Shown here in pieces: positions 8,124 through 16,650 of a stretch of DNA of 64,000 bases. The stretch's first letter is position 1. Every line of letters begins with the position of its first letter. Made by a program: the position numbers and the translations under genes. The stretch comes from Bradyrhizobium sp. CCGUVB4N (GTDB lineage: Bacteria; Pseudomonadota; Alphaproteobacteria; Rhizobiales; Xanthobacteraceae): positions 8,370,001 through 8,434,000 of the forward strand of contig NZ_JANADP010000001.1 in NCBI RefSeq assembly GCF_024199945.1, given 5' to 3'. The notes beneath the pieces are model-generated. The model saw nothing but the letters and a program-made list of their open reading frames with translations, was not told the origin of the DNA and made no database searches.

Positions 8124-8957
8124 ATGACCGACGACAAGGTGAAACGACGACTGACCACCGTGCTGTGCGCCGACGTGCACAGCTATTCTCGTCTCATGGA
8201 AGCCGACGAGACCGGAACGCTGGAGACGCTCCGCCGCTACTTCGCTACTATGGCGCGATTGGTCGAGCGGCATGATGGCCGCATCGTCAATACCTGGGGC
8301 GATGCCGTGATCGCCGAATTCGCCAGCGTCGTCGAGGCCGTGCAATGCGCGATCGAAATCCAGCAGGAAGTTTCCAATCAGGAGTCGGCCCCGCCCCAAC
8401 TGAACCCGATGCGATTCCGCATTGGCATCAACCTCGGCGATGTCATGGTGGACGGCACCAATATCTATGGTGACGGCGTCAATATCGCATCACGCCTGCA
8501 AGAGCTCGCCGACCCCGGCGGCGTCGTGATCTCGAGCTCAGTCTACGATCAGGTCCACAACAAGCTGTCGGTCGGCTTCGATTGCCTCGGCCAGCGCCCG
8601 ATGAAGAACATTGCGCCCCAGACCAGCTATCGGGTGACCATGAGTGGCCGGACCAGCGGGCAAGGAAGCTTTGCGGTCAACGAAAGCCCACCTCGCCGGG
8701 AGCAAGCAGGTCCCCTGCAGACGGGCGACAGGCGCGATCCATCCTCATGGATGGGTGCCGTCTCGAATTGGCTGGCCAAGCTGCCCCGCCCGGTTGCAGC
8801 GGCCCTTACGATCTCGGGCTTTCTGATTCTGATCAATCTTTTCACCAACCCGCACAGGATCTGGTTTCATTGGCCAGTCGCAGCAATATTCTTCGGTGTC
8901 CTCATGCGGACAGCGCTCGGACATCGACCTGAGTCGGACAGCAGGGAAGAGCGCTGA
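8124..8957 (+). CDS. Class III adenylate/guanylate cyclase with C-terminal 2TM anchor
   Basis: The 277-residue protein (ATG 8124 after GTAGGGACC) begins with a class III cyclase catalytic domain, residues about 8-170: the first metal-binding Asp in LCADVHSYSRLM, the second in NTWGDAVIAEF, and the GINLGDVMVDGTNIYGDGVN dimer segment. A variable linker (about 180-215) is followed by two hydrophobic segments (about 216-238 and 245-262), the second reading RIWFHWPVAAIFFGVLMR, which matches the 2TM domain. The order is cyclase first, anchor last, with the catalytic domain probably on the cytoplasmic face. No partner gene is evident; the gene is convergent with a small secreted protein. Confidence 0.82.
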   Translation: MTDDKVKRRLTTVLCADVHSYSRLMEADETGTLETLRRYFATMARLVERHDGRIVNTWGDAVIAEFASVVEAVQCAIEIQQEVSNQESAPPQLNPMRFRIGINLGDVMVDGTNIYGDGVNIASRLQELADPGGVVISSSVYDQVHNKLSVGFDCLGQRPMKNIAPQTSYRVTMSGRTSGQGSFAVNESPPRREQAGPLQTGDRRDPSSWMGAVSNWLAKLPRPVAAALTISGFLILINLFTNPHRIWFHWPVAAIFFGVLMRTALGHRPESDSREER

Positions 8958-9021
8958 ACGCGGCGGCGCGACCGCACCTTCGCGCCTGCCCCTGCCACTC
9001 CGGATCGTGCCCTCACCGGCG

Positions 9022-9375
9022 CTAATCGTCGTCATCGTCATAGGGCCGCGGCTGCGCCTGCGGCGGCGGAAGCGGCGCATTGTTGTAGCGCGGCGGCACG
9101 CCTCGACCGCGCGGAACCTGGCTCTGCTGCGGCATCTGATTGTTGGACTGGAACACCGCACGGCATGCGCTCGAGAGCTGCGGCGTGTTCGCTTGCAGGC
9201 AGGCCACAATGCGGTTCTCGTCGGGAATCTGATCACTGCACAGGCGCCACACATCGGGCGTACAGGCCATCTGCTGTTCCAGGGTGCCGCGATGCTCCTG
9301 CGCGAACGCGGCGCCCTGCGTAGCCAAGCCGCCGATGACAAGCGCCACACCCAGCGCAATTCGCTTTGTTCGCAT
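9022..9375 (-). CDS. Secreted cysteine-rich-repeat protein with acidic tail
   Basis: The ATG at 9375 has a good ribosome site (GAAGGAAT) and gives 117 residues: a basic start MRTKR, a signal peptide ending near GAAFAQ (about residue 26), then one cysteine-rich unit with four cysteines (ACTPDVWRLCSDQIPDE and later CLQANTPQLSSACRAVF). This spacing resembles the GLG1-type cysteine-rich repeat found in many bradyrhizobial secreted proteins. A Pro/Gln/Arg-rich stretch leads to a C-terminus of consecutive aspartates. Function unknown; probably periplasmic with two disulfides. Confidence 0.65.
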   Translation of the reverse strand: MRTKRIALGVALVIGGLATQGAAFAQEHRGTLEQQMACTPDVWRLCSDQIPDENRIVACLQANTPQLSSACRAVFQSNNQMPQQSQVPRGRGVPPRYNNAPLPPPQAQPRPYDDDDD

Positions 9376-9472
9376 GGTCCCAATTCCTTCTCGGGTCTCT
9401 CGATTTGTCTTCAATCAATGAGACGCGGTCAGGTTCTGGACCAACAACAAAACGTGAAAGCGCAGTGGGAAC

Positions 9473-10459
9473 CTACTCGACCTTGCCGATCTTTTTGACC
9501 GCCGCAATCAGCCGCGCGCTGTCGGTCGCGACGAAGTCGGAGAATGCCGGCGCATCCTGATAGGCGACGAGGCTGCCCGAGGCATCGAATGTCCTGAGCA
9601 CGTCCGGGCTCGTCATCACCTGCGCCATCGCCTCGCGCAGGCGGCTCGCGATCGGCGCCGGAAGAGAGCTCTGCGCGAACAGTCCGGCCCAGATGTACAT
9701 CTCGACATCCTTGTAGCCGAGCTCCTGGAAGGTCGGCACGTCGGGGAAGCTCGCGACGCGCTGCGCGCCGCAATTGCCGAGCACCCGCAGCTTGCCGTCG
9801 TCGACCTGCGGCTTCAGCGTGCCGGGCGCGGCGGCGATGGCCTGCACGGTGCCGCTGAGCAGCGCGGTCAACGCCGGCCCTGCGCCGCGGAACGGCACGT
9901 GCAGCAGCTTGATGTCGGCGCTGTTGGCAAACATCTCCATGGCCACATGCAGCGTGCCGTAAGGCCCGGATGACCCATAGGTGATCTGGCCCGGGCGCTT
10001 CTTCGCATCCTCGACGAATTCCTGCGCCGTCTTCCATGGCGCCGAACTCGGCACCGCAAGCAGCGTGGGATCGGCCAGCACGCGCGCGATCGGCATGAAC
10101 TGCGACACTTCATAGGCGACGGGGCGATCGAACAACCGGTCAGCCTCGGGCAGCACCGCGAGCGAGGACAGCGTCATCAGCAGCGTGTAGCCGTCGGGCT
10201 CGGCGCGCGCGGCCGCGGCATTGCCGACCGATCCGCCGGCGCCGCCGGCGCGGTTGTCGACGATGACGGACTTGCCGAGAATGCGCTCCAGCGCCTGCGC
10301 GACGGGACGCGCCGCCAGATCGGCCTGGCCGCCGGCCGGGAACGGCACGATCATGGTGATGTTGCGCACCGGATAGGCTTGCGCGAAGGCCTGGTCCGGT
10401 AACGTGGCCCGCATCAACGGCAATGCCGCAACGGCGCGCAAGACGTCACGTCGGTCCAT
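9473..10459 (-). CDS. TctC/Bug-family tripartite tricarboxylate transporter binding protein
   Basis: The 328-residue protein starts at the ATG at 10459 (GGGAGGGGG upstream). An RR-containing N-terminus (MDRRDVLRAVAALPL) and signal sequence end near QAFAQAYP. Family marks are ITMIVPFPAGGQADLAAR, DNRAGGAGGSVGNAAAA, PDGYTLLM, and GQITYGSSGPYGTLHVAME. Bug proteins bind carboxylates or other small organic acids in the periplasm. No TctA/TctB membrane partner is present nearby, so this is one of the numerous orphan Bug proteins. The early arginine pair could hint at Tat export, but the hydrophobic core is short. Confidence 0.87.
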   Translation of the reverse strand: MDRRDVLRAVAALPLMRATLPDQAFAQAYPVRNITMIVPFPAGGQADLAARPVAQALERILGKSVIVDNRAGGAGGSVGNAAAARAEPDGYTLLMTLSSLAVLPEADRLFDRPVAYEVSQFMPIARVLADPTLLAVPSSAPWKTAQEFVEDAKKRPGQITYGSSGPYGTLHVAMEMFANSADIKLLHVPFRGAGPALTALLSGTVQAIAAAPGTLKPQVDDGKLRVLGNCGAQRVASFPDVPTFQELGYKDVEMYIWAGLFAQSSLPAPIASRLREAMAQVMTSPDVLRTFDASGSLVAYQDAPAFSDFVATDSARLIAAVKKIGKVE

Positions 10460-10628
10460 GGCAGCCCCCTCCCTTATTTTCTTGTTTCGGCGCCAGCCTA
10501 GCGTGGCGACCGGCAAGAACAAGCCGTTTACGAAGCGTTATCCATGTTCGCCCCGCTCCGGAACGCATCCCTCCACCCTCCGTTGCCTTCAGAGGGTCTT
10601 GCCGGGGAGGATGCCGAGGGAGTGTGTC

Positions 10629-10886
10629 ATGGGAAAGCTCGCGACCATCGACTTGGCGCTGGACGAGATGCTGGTGAACCTGGCGGCGATCGTCCTGCGG
10701 CTTTCAAAGCCCGGGGTAACGCGAACGCCGGAAGCGCGCCGCGCCCTGGTGCAATCGGTCCATCAATACGCGGTGTGCGCGGCACGCTCGACCGACCCAC
10801 GTGTTCATGAATTGAAGCTGGAGCTGGAGAAGACGGTGAAGCCGAGCTTGCGCATCGTCGCGATCGATGGGGTCAAGGTGACGTAG
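10629..10886 (+). CDS. Small hypothetical protein
   Basis: An 85-residue acidic/basic mixed helical protein (MGKLATIDLALDEMLVNLAA...). The ATG at 10629 follows a purine-rich GAGGGAG. I do not recognise the family. It has no signal peptide and no membrane segment; the codon usage is GC-rich at third positions like its neighbours, which supports a real gene. It stands alone between two genes on the other strand, followed directly by a hairpin repeat at 10896-10925. Confidence 0.55.
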   Translation: MGKLATIDLALDEMLVNLAAIVLRLSKPGVTRTPEARRALVQSVHQYAVCAARSTDPRVHELKLELEKTVKPSLRIVAIDGVKVT

Positions 10887-10895
10887 CGAGAGGTG

Positions 10896-10925
10896 GTGGG
10901 CAAAGGCGCAAAGCGCCGTGCCCAC
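10896..10925. repeat. Hairpin of the GTGGGCA intergenic repeat family
   Basis: The ends GTGGGCA (10896-10902) and TGCCCAC (10919-10925) pair, with an internal GGCGC/GCGCC stem. The same ends occur in the longer elements at 36896-37024 and 42597-42775. It lies between convergent genes and may also serve as a terminator for either. Confidence 0.6.
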
Positions 10926-10930
10926 GCGAT

Positions 10931-11866
10931 CTATCCCGCCTTCCCACCTTTCTTTGGCTTCCGCTTGCAGGTGCCCGGCAGCTTCGCTGCGAGGAAATCG
11001 CCGAGCGCTTCGACGCGTGCGGGGCGCGGGCCGCCGGGTGGGGTCACGAGGTGCACGGCGCCTTCGGCCTGCTTCCAGTCCTTCAGGATCACTTCAACCT
11101 CACCGGACGAAATCGCCTCGCCGACGATGAACTCGGGCAGCTCGGCGATGCCGAGGCCGGCGATCAGCGACGGCATCACGGCTTCGCCGTTGTTGACGCG
11201 AAGCAGGCCGCCGGGGCGGACGCTTGCCTGCTCGCCGGCGGAGTTGGTGTAGTGCCAGACGTTCGGCGTCGAGAGATAGGCGTAAGCGAAGCATTTGTGT
11301 TCGGCGAGATGCATCGGATGCGTCGGCCGGCCATGCTTCTTCAGATAAGACGGCGCAGCGACCGTGAAGCGCGGCATGGTGAAGAGCCGGCGCGCGATCA
11401 GTGACGAATCCGGCAGCCGCGCGATCCGCACCGCCATGTCAAAGCCTTCGCCGATGAGATCGACGGTCGCATCGCTCAGATGCAGATCGACGGAGACTTC
11501 CGGATAGGCCGCGAAGAACTCCGGCAGCAGCGGCGCCACCGCCTTGATGCCGAACGTCATGGGCACCGCGAGCCGCACCAGGCCGCGCGGCGCCACCGAT
11601 TGCGCCAGCGCCTCGTTCTCGGCCGCCTCGCCGTCGGCGAGCAGGCGCGTCGCGCGGTCGGCGAGCTTGTGCCCGGCATCGGTCAGCGCCAGCCGGCGCG
11701 AGGTGCGGTTGAACAGGCGGGCGCCGAGCCGTTCCTCCAGGCGCGTGACCGCCTTCGACACCGTCGCCTTGGACATCGCCAGCTCGCTCGCGGCTCCCGC
11801 AAACGACCGTAATTCCACGACTTTTGCGAAAATCGCGAGCGCCTCGAAATCGGGGAGTTTTGCCAT
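10931..11866 (-). CDS. LysR-family regulator, divergent from SDR-pirin-WrbA operon
   Basis: This 311-residue LysR protein has its helix-turn-helix at residues 18-45 (AGAASELAMSKATVSKAV), the RLEERLGARLFNRTSRRL wing/linker region, and an inducer domain with FDMAVRIARLPDSSLIARRL typical of the large AaeR/PtxR-like group. The C-terminus is basic (KRKPKKGGKAG), an extra tail of about 10 residues. It faces the SDR gene across 116 bp that contain a perfect inverted repeat (11894-11908), so it probably controls that operon and itself. Related regulators often sense aromatic or quinone-like compounds, which would fit WrbA and pirin in the target operon. Confidence 0.9.
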   Translation of the reverse strand: MAKLPDFEALAIFAKVVELRSFAGAASELAMSKATVSKAVTRLEERLGARLFNRTSRRLALTDAGHKLADRATRLLADGEAAENEALAQSVAPRGLVRLAVPMTFGIKAVAPLLPEFFAAYPEVSVDLHLSDATVDLIGEGFDMAVRIARLPDSSLIARRLFTMPRFTVAAPSYLKKHGRPTHPMHLAEHKCFAYAYLSTPNVWHYTNSAGEQASVRPGGLLRVNNGEAVMPSLIAGLGIAELPEFIVGEAISSGEVEVILKDWKQAEGAVHLVTPPGGPRPARVEALGDFLAAKLPGTCKRKPKKGGKAG

Positions 11867-11893
11867 GGCAGCGGTCCAATCGGGATATTTAAG

Positions 11894-11908
11894 GAAACAA
11901 TACGTTTC
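11894..11908. promoter_or_regulatory. Candidate LysR operator GAAAC-N5-GTTTC
   Basis: A perfect 5-bp inverted repeat, GAAAC aatac GTTTC, has the 15-bp total length and T-N11-A form expected of LysR boxes. It lies 28 bp from the LysR start and 75 bp from the SDR start, in the only divergent gap of this unit. Confidence 0.5.
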
Positions 11909-11982
11909 AACAGTTTCTATTTCTATACCACAGGCGGAGGCTTATCCAAGGGTCATCAGAAATTCAGGAATGGAGAAATCCA

Positions 11983-12735
11983 ATGACCAAGAAGCTCTCA
12001 GGCAAGGTTGCCCTCGTCACCGGCGGCTCGCGCGGCATCGGCGCGGCCTCGGCCCGCGCTCTCGCCGATGAAGGCGCAAACGTCGCGATCAGCTACGTCG
12101 CCTCACCCGAAAAGGCCGAGGCCGTCGTCACCGAATTGAAGGCCAAGGGCGTCAAGGCCCGCGCTTTCAGGGCGGATCAGGCCTCCGCCAAGGACGTGAC
12201 GAAGCTCGTCAACGACGTCGCCAAGGAATTCGGCCATCTCGACATCCTCGTCAACAACGCCGGCGTCGCCAATGGCGGTGCGATCGACGACGCCAATGCC
12301 GACACGACCGCGCTGGAGCGGCAAGACCAGGTCAACGTCCATGGCGTGATCGCGGCGATCCGCGCCGCCTCGCAATTGATGGGAGAAGGCGGCCGCATCG
12401 TCACCGTCGGCTCGATGCTCGCCGACCGCGCCTCGTTCCCGGGCCTTGCCGACTACGTCGCCACCAAGTCGGCAGTGGTCGGCTACACCAAGGGCGCGGC
12501 ACGCGACCTCGGCCCGCGCGGCATCACCGTCAACGTGGTGCAACCCGGCTCGATCGACACCGACATGAATCCGAAGGACGGCGGCGAGTTCGCCGAGACC
12601 CAGCGCAAGCAGCACGCGCTGCAGCGCTTCGGCCGACCCGAGGAAGTCGCTGCCGGCGTGGTCTTCCTCGCCAGCCCCGAAGCCTCCTTCGTCACCGGCA
12701 CCGTGCTCAACGTCGACGGCGGGTTTGGCGCCTGA
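11983..12735 (+). CDS. SDR-family oxidoreductase (FabG-like)
   Basis: The 250-residue classical short-chain dehydrogenase carries the cofactor motif TGGSRGIG (residues 14-21), NNAG near residue 90, the catalytic Ser in VGSMLADRA, the YVATK Tyr/Lys pair, and the C-terminal GTVLNVDGGFGA. The arginine after TGGS suggests NADP(H) use. Substrate unknown. It is the first gene of a three-gene operon with pirin and WrbA, with 36 and 45 bp gaps, under the divergent LysR. Confidence 0.9.
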   Translation: MTKKLSGKVALVTGGSRGIGAASARALADEGANVAISYVASPEKAEAVVTELKAKGVKARAFRADQASAKDVTKLVNDVAKEFGHLDILVNNAGVANGGAIDDANADTTALERQDQVNVHGVIAAIRAASQLMGEGGRIVTVGSMLADRASFPGLADYVATKSAVVGYTKGAARDLGPRGITVNVVQPGSIDTDMNPKDGGEFAETQRKQHALQRFGRPEEVAAGVVFLASPEASFVTGTVLNVDGGFGA

Positions 12736-12771
12736 ACAAGGCACCAACCCACTCACACAAGGACTACGCAG

Positions 12772-13470
12772 ATGATCGAACTCAGACCTTTCAACAAACT
12801 TGGCGGCGCCGATCACGGCTGGCTGAAAGCAAAGCATCATTTCTCGTTCGCAAGCCATTACGACCCGAACAACATGGGCCACGGCGCCTTGCGGGTGTGG
12901 AACGATGACGAGATCGCACCGAACACCGGCTTCCCCGCCCATCCCCACGCCAACATGGAAATCATCACCTATGTGCGCGAAGGCGCGATCACCCATCAGG
13001 ACAGCCTCGGCAACGAAGGACGCACCGAGGCGGGCGACGTGCAGGTGATGAGTGCCGGCAGCGGCATCCGCCACTCCGAGTACAATCTGGAGCCGACACA
13101 GACGCGCATCTTCCAGATCTGGATCGAACCGACCGCGCGCGGCGGTCAGCCGACCTGGGGCTCAAAACCGTTTCCGAAGTCGGATCGCTCCGGCAAGCTC
13201 GTCACCATTGCGAGCGGCATCGAAGGCGACACCGACGCACTGCCGATCCGCGCCGATGCGCGGGTGCTCGCCACCACGCTGAAGGCCGGCGAGAGCGCGG
13301 AGTACGAACCCGAGAGGTCACGTCACCTCTATCTGGTGCCGGCGGCCGGCGCGGTCGAGATCAACGGTGTGCGCGTCAACGCCCGCGACGGCGCCGCGAT
13401 CCGCGACGAGGCCAGGCTGAAGATCACCGCGCTCGAAGACTCCGAGCTCGTGCTCGTCGACGCCGCGTAA
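12772..13470 (+). CDS. Pirin family protein (YhhW-like bicupin)
   Basis: The 232-residue protein begins MIELRPFNKLGGADHGWL and has the pirin metal site His-x-His...: FPAHPHANMEIITY, with the later HQDSLGNEG and GIRHSEYN histidines and glutamates. E. coli YhhW of this type has quercetin 2,3-dioxygenase activity in vitro. The second cupin lacks a metal site, as usual. Position between an SDR and a quinone reductase supports a role in oxidising or detoxifying phenolic compounds, which is inference. Confidence 0.88.
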   Translation: MIELRPFNKLGGADHGWLKAKHHFSFASHYDPNNMGHGALRVWNDDEIAPNTGFPAHPHANMEIITYVREGAITHQDSLGNEGRTEAGDVQVMSAGSGIRHSEYNLEPTQTRIFQIWIEPTARGGQPTWGSKPFPKSDRSGKLVTIASGIEGDTDALPIRADARVLATTLKAGESAEYEPERSRHLYLVPAAGAVEINGVRVNARDGAAIRDEARLKITALEDSELVLVDAA

Positions 13471-13515
13471 CCCTTCAAGCAATCAATCATCTCACCCAAT
13501 TCAACGGAGACCACC

Positions 13516-14115
13516 ATGACCAAAGTTCTCGTCCTGTATTATTCCGCCTACGGCCACATCGAAACGATGGCCAATGCCGTTGCCGAAGGCGCGCGCGAAG
13601 CCGGCGCCACCGTCGACATCAAGCGCGTGCCCGAACTGGTGCCGGCCGAGGTCGCAAAGGCTTCCTATTACAAGGTCGATCAGGCCGCACCGATCGCCAA
13701 GATTGAAGACCTCGCCAATTACGACGCGATCATCGTCGGCACCGGCACCCGCTTCGGCCGCATGGCCTCGCAGATGGCGAACTTCCTCGACCAGGCCGGC
13801 GGGCTCTGGGCCAAGGGCGCGTTGCACGGCAAGGTCGGTGGCGCCTTCACCGCAACCGCGACGCAGCACGGCGGCCAGGAGACGACGCTGTTCTCGATCA
13901 TCACCAACCTCCTGCATTTCGGCATGACCGTGGTCGGCCTGAACTACGGCTTTGCCGGCCAGATGAAGCTCGATGAGGTCACCGGCGGTGCGCCCTATGG
14001 CGCCACCACGATCACCGGCGGCGACGGCAGCCGCCAGCCCAGCGCCAACGAGCTGGCCGGCGCGCGTTATCAGGGACGCCAGATCGCGGAGACCGCCAAG
14101 AAGCTGCACGGTTAA
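13516..14115 (+). CDS. wrbA: NAD(P)H:quinone oxidoreductase WrbA
   Basis: The 199-residue flavodoxin-fold protein starts MTKVLVLYYSAYGHIETMA, the FMN phosphate loop of WrbA, and continues with GTRFGRMASQMANFLDQ, TATQHGGQETTLFS and the end segment GASTI-like PYGATTITGGDGSRQPS. WrbA is a tetrameric cytoplasmic enzyme that reduces quinones by two electrons. Length and motifs match the family throughout. It is the last gene of the operon and is followed by a strong hairpin 37 bp after the stop. Confidence 0.93.
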   Translation: MTKVLVLYYSAYGHIETMANAVAEGAREAGATVDIKRVPELVPAEVAKASYYKVDQAAPIAKIEDLANYDAIIVGTGTRFGRMASQMANFLDQAGGLWAKGALHGKVGGAFTATATQHGGQETTLFSIITNLLHFGMTVVGLNYGFAGQMKLDEVTGGAPYGATTITGGDGSRQPSANELAGARYQGRQIAETAKKLHG

Positions 14116-14152
14116 GCCTGGGGTTCACAACAGCTGCATGGCTGATGCGACC

Positions 14153-14184
14153 GGGGCGGCATTCTCTCAAGGGAATGCCGCCCC
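14153..14184 (+). terminator. Hairpin terminator after wrbA
   Basis: A perfect 12-bp stem, GGGGCGGCATTC (14153-14164) with GAATGCCGCCCC (14173-14184), encloses an 8-base loop. No long T-run follows (ATCTATGTCC), so efficiency is uncertain, but position at the end of the operon supports a terminator. Confidence 0.6.
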
Positions 14185-14211
14185 ATCTATGTCCGTAGAA
14201 ACGATGCTTAC

Positions 14212-14250
14212 GAGACGCAGGACTTCCGAGACGCAGGACTTCTGAGACGA
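14212..14250. repeat. Short tandem repeat, 16-bp unit, about 2.4 copies
   Basis: GAGACGCAGGACTTCC at 14212-14227 is followed immediately by GAGACGCAGGACTTCT at 14228-14243 and a partial GAGACGA at 14244-14250. It sits in the gap after wrbA. Confidence 0.8.
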
Positions 14251-14385
14251 ATGGCTTTCGAACTTCTCTTGATTGCACAGATGATCCGCAGGCCGGCCCA
14301 GGCGTTTGCGCGCCGCTGGTATTGCCGCAGCCTGTTCCGCGCCTCGCGCGGCCGGTTTCACTGCGCCGAGTGCAAGGGATCCTGA
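14251..14385 (+). CDS. Possible 44-residue small protein
   Basis: An ATG directly after the tandem repeat opens a 44-codon frame ending at TGA 14383-14385. The product is basic with three cysteines (YCRSLFRASR and a C-terminal FHCAECKGS). There is no clear ribosome site, so it may be a chance frame. It occupies the only part of the 272-bp gap not taken by the hairpin and repeat. Confidence 0.22.
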   Translation: MAFELLLIAQMIRRPAQAFARRWYCRSLFRASRGRFHCAECKGS

Positions 14386-14388
14386 CCG

Positions 14389-15273
14389 TCACGCCTGCGT
14401 GATGTCGCCGTGCGCCGGGATGCTGACGGTTGGCGCAGCAGCGAGCGCCGTTGAGAGCCACCAGCCGTCGCCGGCAAACCAGCAGGTCTCGTCGGGCGTG
14501 TCCGCTCGCCGAAACGACTGCACGCTCTCCCATCCCCTGGCGAACGCCGCGGCCAATCGCTTGCCGGCATCCGCATCCTGAAGTCCGGCGCAACCGATGA
14601 ACTGCGCGCGGCTCAGGAACTTGGCGGGCCAGGCGCCCCCCTGCTCCGGGCGCGTGATCATCAACATGCCGCCGAGCATGCCCTCCGGCGCCAGCGGAAA
14701 CACCAGCCGGCCTCCGGGACGCAACGCCGCGAGCCATTCCGTGGCCGGCTGCGCCGCGCCCGCGCAGACATAAATCACGTCGACATCGGGCAGATCGGAC
14801 GCAATGCCCGAGCGCTCGCGCAATTCGACCGTGGCGATGTCTTTCAGATTCTCGCGCGCAAGCGCCGCCAGGCGTTCGTCGATCTCATAGGCATAGACGC
14901 GGCCATTGCGGCCGACGAGCTCGGCGAGAATGGCGGTATAGTAACCGGTGCCCGCGCCGATCTGCAGCACGGTCTCGCCTTCCCTGACGCCGGTGCCACT
15001 GAGCCAGTAAGCGTGTGCACCCGGCATGCCGATATTGACACCGCGCGCGGGATCGAGTGCCAGCAGCGCGTTTTGATAGAGAAAGGCTGGATCGTCATCA
15101 GGCGTCACGACATAGGGATGGCCGCCGAACGAAATCGACCACGGGCCGGGGCCGGCGAAAGGTTCGCGCCTCACGGTGCGAAAAGCCTGCTCGAGACGGG
15201 GGTCTGTTGCCTTGGCCGCAGCGCAGATCAACTGCGCATAGAATGCGCGATATTTGGCCGAACGATCGTCCAT
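14389..15273 (-). CDS. PIMT-like SAM-dependent methyltransferase
   Basis: The 294-residue protein starts at the ATG at 15273, five bases after GGAGG. The N-terminal half resembles protein-L-isoaspartate O-methyltransferase: a PIMT-type ATDPRLEQAFRTVRREPFAG, the SAM loop GETVLQIGAGTGYYTAILA (about 104-122), VYAYEIDERLAALARENL, and RPGGRLVFPLAPEG. The extra C-terminal 80 residues are not typical of PIMT. True PIMTs repair isoaspartyl residues; this is better called PIMT-like, since a rRNA or small-molecule methyltransferase is equally possible. It is divergent from nothing nearby and precedes the polysaccharide locus. Confidence 0.75.
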   Translation of the reverse strand: MDDRSAKYRAFYAQLICAAAKATDPRLEQAFRTVRREPFAGPGPWSISFGGHPYVVTPDDDPAFLYQNALLALDPARGVNIGMPGAHAYWLSGTGVREGETVLQIGAGTGYYTAILAELVGRNGRVYAYEIDERLAALARENLKDIATVELRERSGIASDLPDVDVIYVCAGAAQPATEWLAALRPGGRLVFPLAPEGMLGGMLMITRPEQGGAWPAKFLSRAQFIGCAGLQDADAGKRLAAAFARGWESVQSFRRADTPDETCWFAGDGWWLSTALAAAPTVSIPAHGDITQA

Positions 15274-15354
15274 GTCGCCTCCGGGTTGCGGCGAGGACGA
15301 TAGCACAACGATTGCGATATTCGAGTGACCCTGCAACCCGCGAGGGAGCGCCGC

Positions 15355-16500
15355 CTAACGCGTACCTTTGCCAAGCGCCCGCGCCGCAAGGGCCGCAAGC
15401 TTCGGATGGCGGCGCAGGCCCTGAGCCGTATGATCGCGAAGCACATAAGGCAGCCCGCGCCAGGATAGCGCGACGGTGACATCGGTCAGGGCGACCTGTT
15501 CGGCGCCGAAGCGGCGCTTGTAGTCGTGATTGCCGATGCTGAGATCGAACCGGCGCGCGCCCTGCGCATGCAGGGCCGCCATGGTGCGCTCGGTGACGAG
15601 CAGCCCCGGCGAGCAATTCGCCCATTTCTTGCCGGCATGGCCGATGCGCAGCAGATAATAGGTCGCGCCGTATCTGACGCCGAGCGTGGTCGCGACGATC
15701 CCCTCGTCGCAGACGAGCGCCGAGATCACCGCATAGCCTTCCGCAACCCCCTGCCGCGCCACCTCGCGATAGAAGGCGGCATGCGCTTCGTCGTTGAGGA
15801 CGAACCGCGAGCCGAGCTTCCGCATGCGCTCCTGCTGCTGGGCGTCCAACACGTCGAGAAGCTCATGCGCCCGCGCAACATCGGTCGCGATCTCGAACCG
15901 CGCGCCGGCATGGCGGCTGAACACGCGCCAGCAGCGCGGCATCTGCATGCGCCTGATCGAGGCCTGATAGTCCGCATAGTCGTCGCCGGTCAGCACGAGG
16001 TTCGCGTTGAGCGAACAGGAGCCGAGCCGGCCGAGCGACACCAAAGGGTTCGGCTTGGTGCCGACATAGGTCGGCAACTTCTTCAGGCGCAGCAAGTCCA
16101 GGCCATCAGGCAAGGCGCGCAAAGCATTCACCAGCGCCGTGCCGATGGCCTGCGCGCCGGCAGCATCGAAGGTTGCATCGCATGCCAGGATCGGCGCGTT
16201 GTTGTCGGAGACGCCGAGATCGGCAAATTCGACGACGCGGATGCCGCGTCTGACGTGGCTGAACATCGGCACCATCGCGATGTCCTTGCCGGTCGCCGTA
16301 TCGGTGATAACAGCGATCAAGGGGGCTACGCCATGAAAGGCGTTGTACCAGGCACCTAACCAGTAACCATGCTGGAATGCCGTGCGATGACCCGCATTCA
16401 GGCGCAATGCGGCCGCTCGCCAGTCACGCAGGAAATCAACCGAGATTCCCGACGTGCTGGACACCCGACCGTCTAGTTGTTCGACGCTGAGAAACGCCAT
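15355..16500 (-). CDS. GNAT-family acetyltransferase, CelD/BioF2 type
   Basis: A 381-residue cytosolic protein of the Acetyltransf_6 (CelD/BcsL-like) group. Marks are FQHGYWLGAWYNAF near residue 45, and in the C-terminal half RRFGAEQV with LRIGHAGKKWANCSPGLLVTE split by the acyl-CoA binding loop. Such proteins are frequent in exopolysaccharide loci and are thought to acetylate sugars or nucleotide sugars. It is the first of three co-directional minus-strand genes of the polysaccharide cluster, with 150 bp before the polymerase gene. Confidence 0.75.
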   Translation of the reverse strand: MAFLSVEQLDGRVSSTSGISVDFLRDWRAAALRLNAGHRTAFQHGYWLGAWYNAFHGVAPLIAVITDTATGKDIAMVPMFSHVRRGIRVVEFADLGVSDNNAPILACDATFDAAGAQAIGTALVNALRALPDGLDLLRLKKLPTYVGTKPNPLVSLGRLGSCSLNANLVLTGDDYADYQASIRRMQMPRCWRVFSRHAGARFEIATDVARAHELLDVLDAQQQERMRKLGSRFVLNDEAHAAFYREVARQGVAEGYAVISALVCDEGIVATTLGVRYGATYYLLRIGHAGKKWANCSPGLLVTERTMAALHAQGARRFDLSIGNHDYKRRFGAEQVALTDVTVALSWRGLPYVLRDHTAQGLRRHPKLAALAARALGKGTR

Positions 16501-16650
16501 GTGCGGGGCATACAGTTACAATACGTGTCCAGATAGATTATGTTTTGTCGCACACCACAAGTTACGTCGCTGCTTATCGTTAAGCGGATACCGTCGCGGC
16601 TGACCCAATGTCCTCGTGTCCCGATATGAAACGCGCGCTGCGACAAGTTG

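Noticed and set aside
9473..10459. Possible tripartite transporter operon
   Set aside because: Only the binding protein is present; flanking genes are unrelated, so no transporter operon can be claimed.
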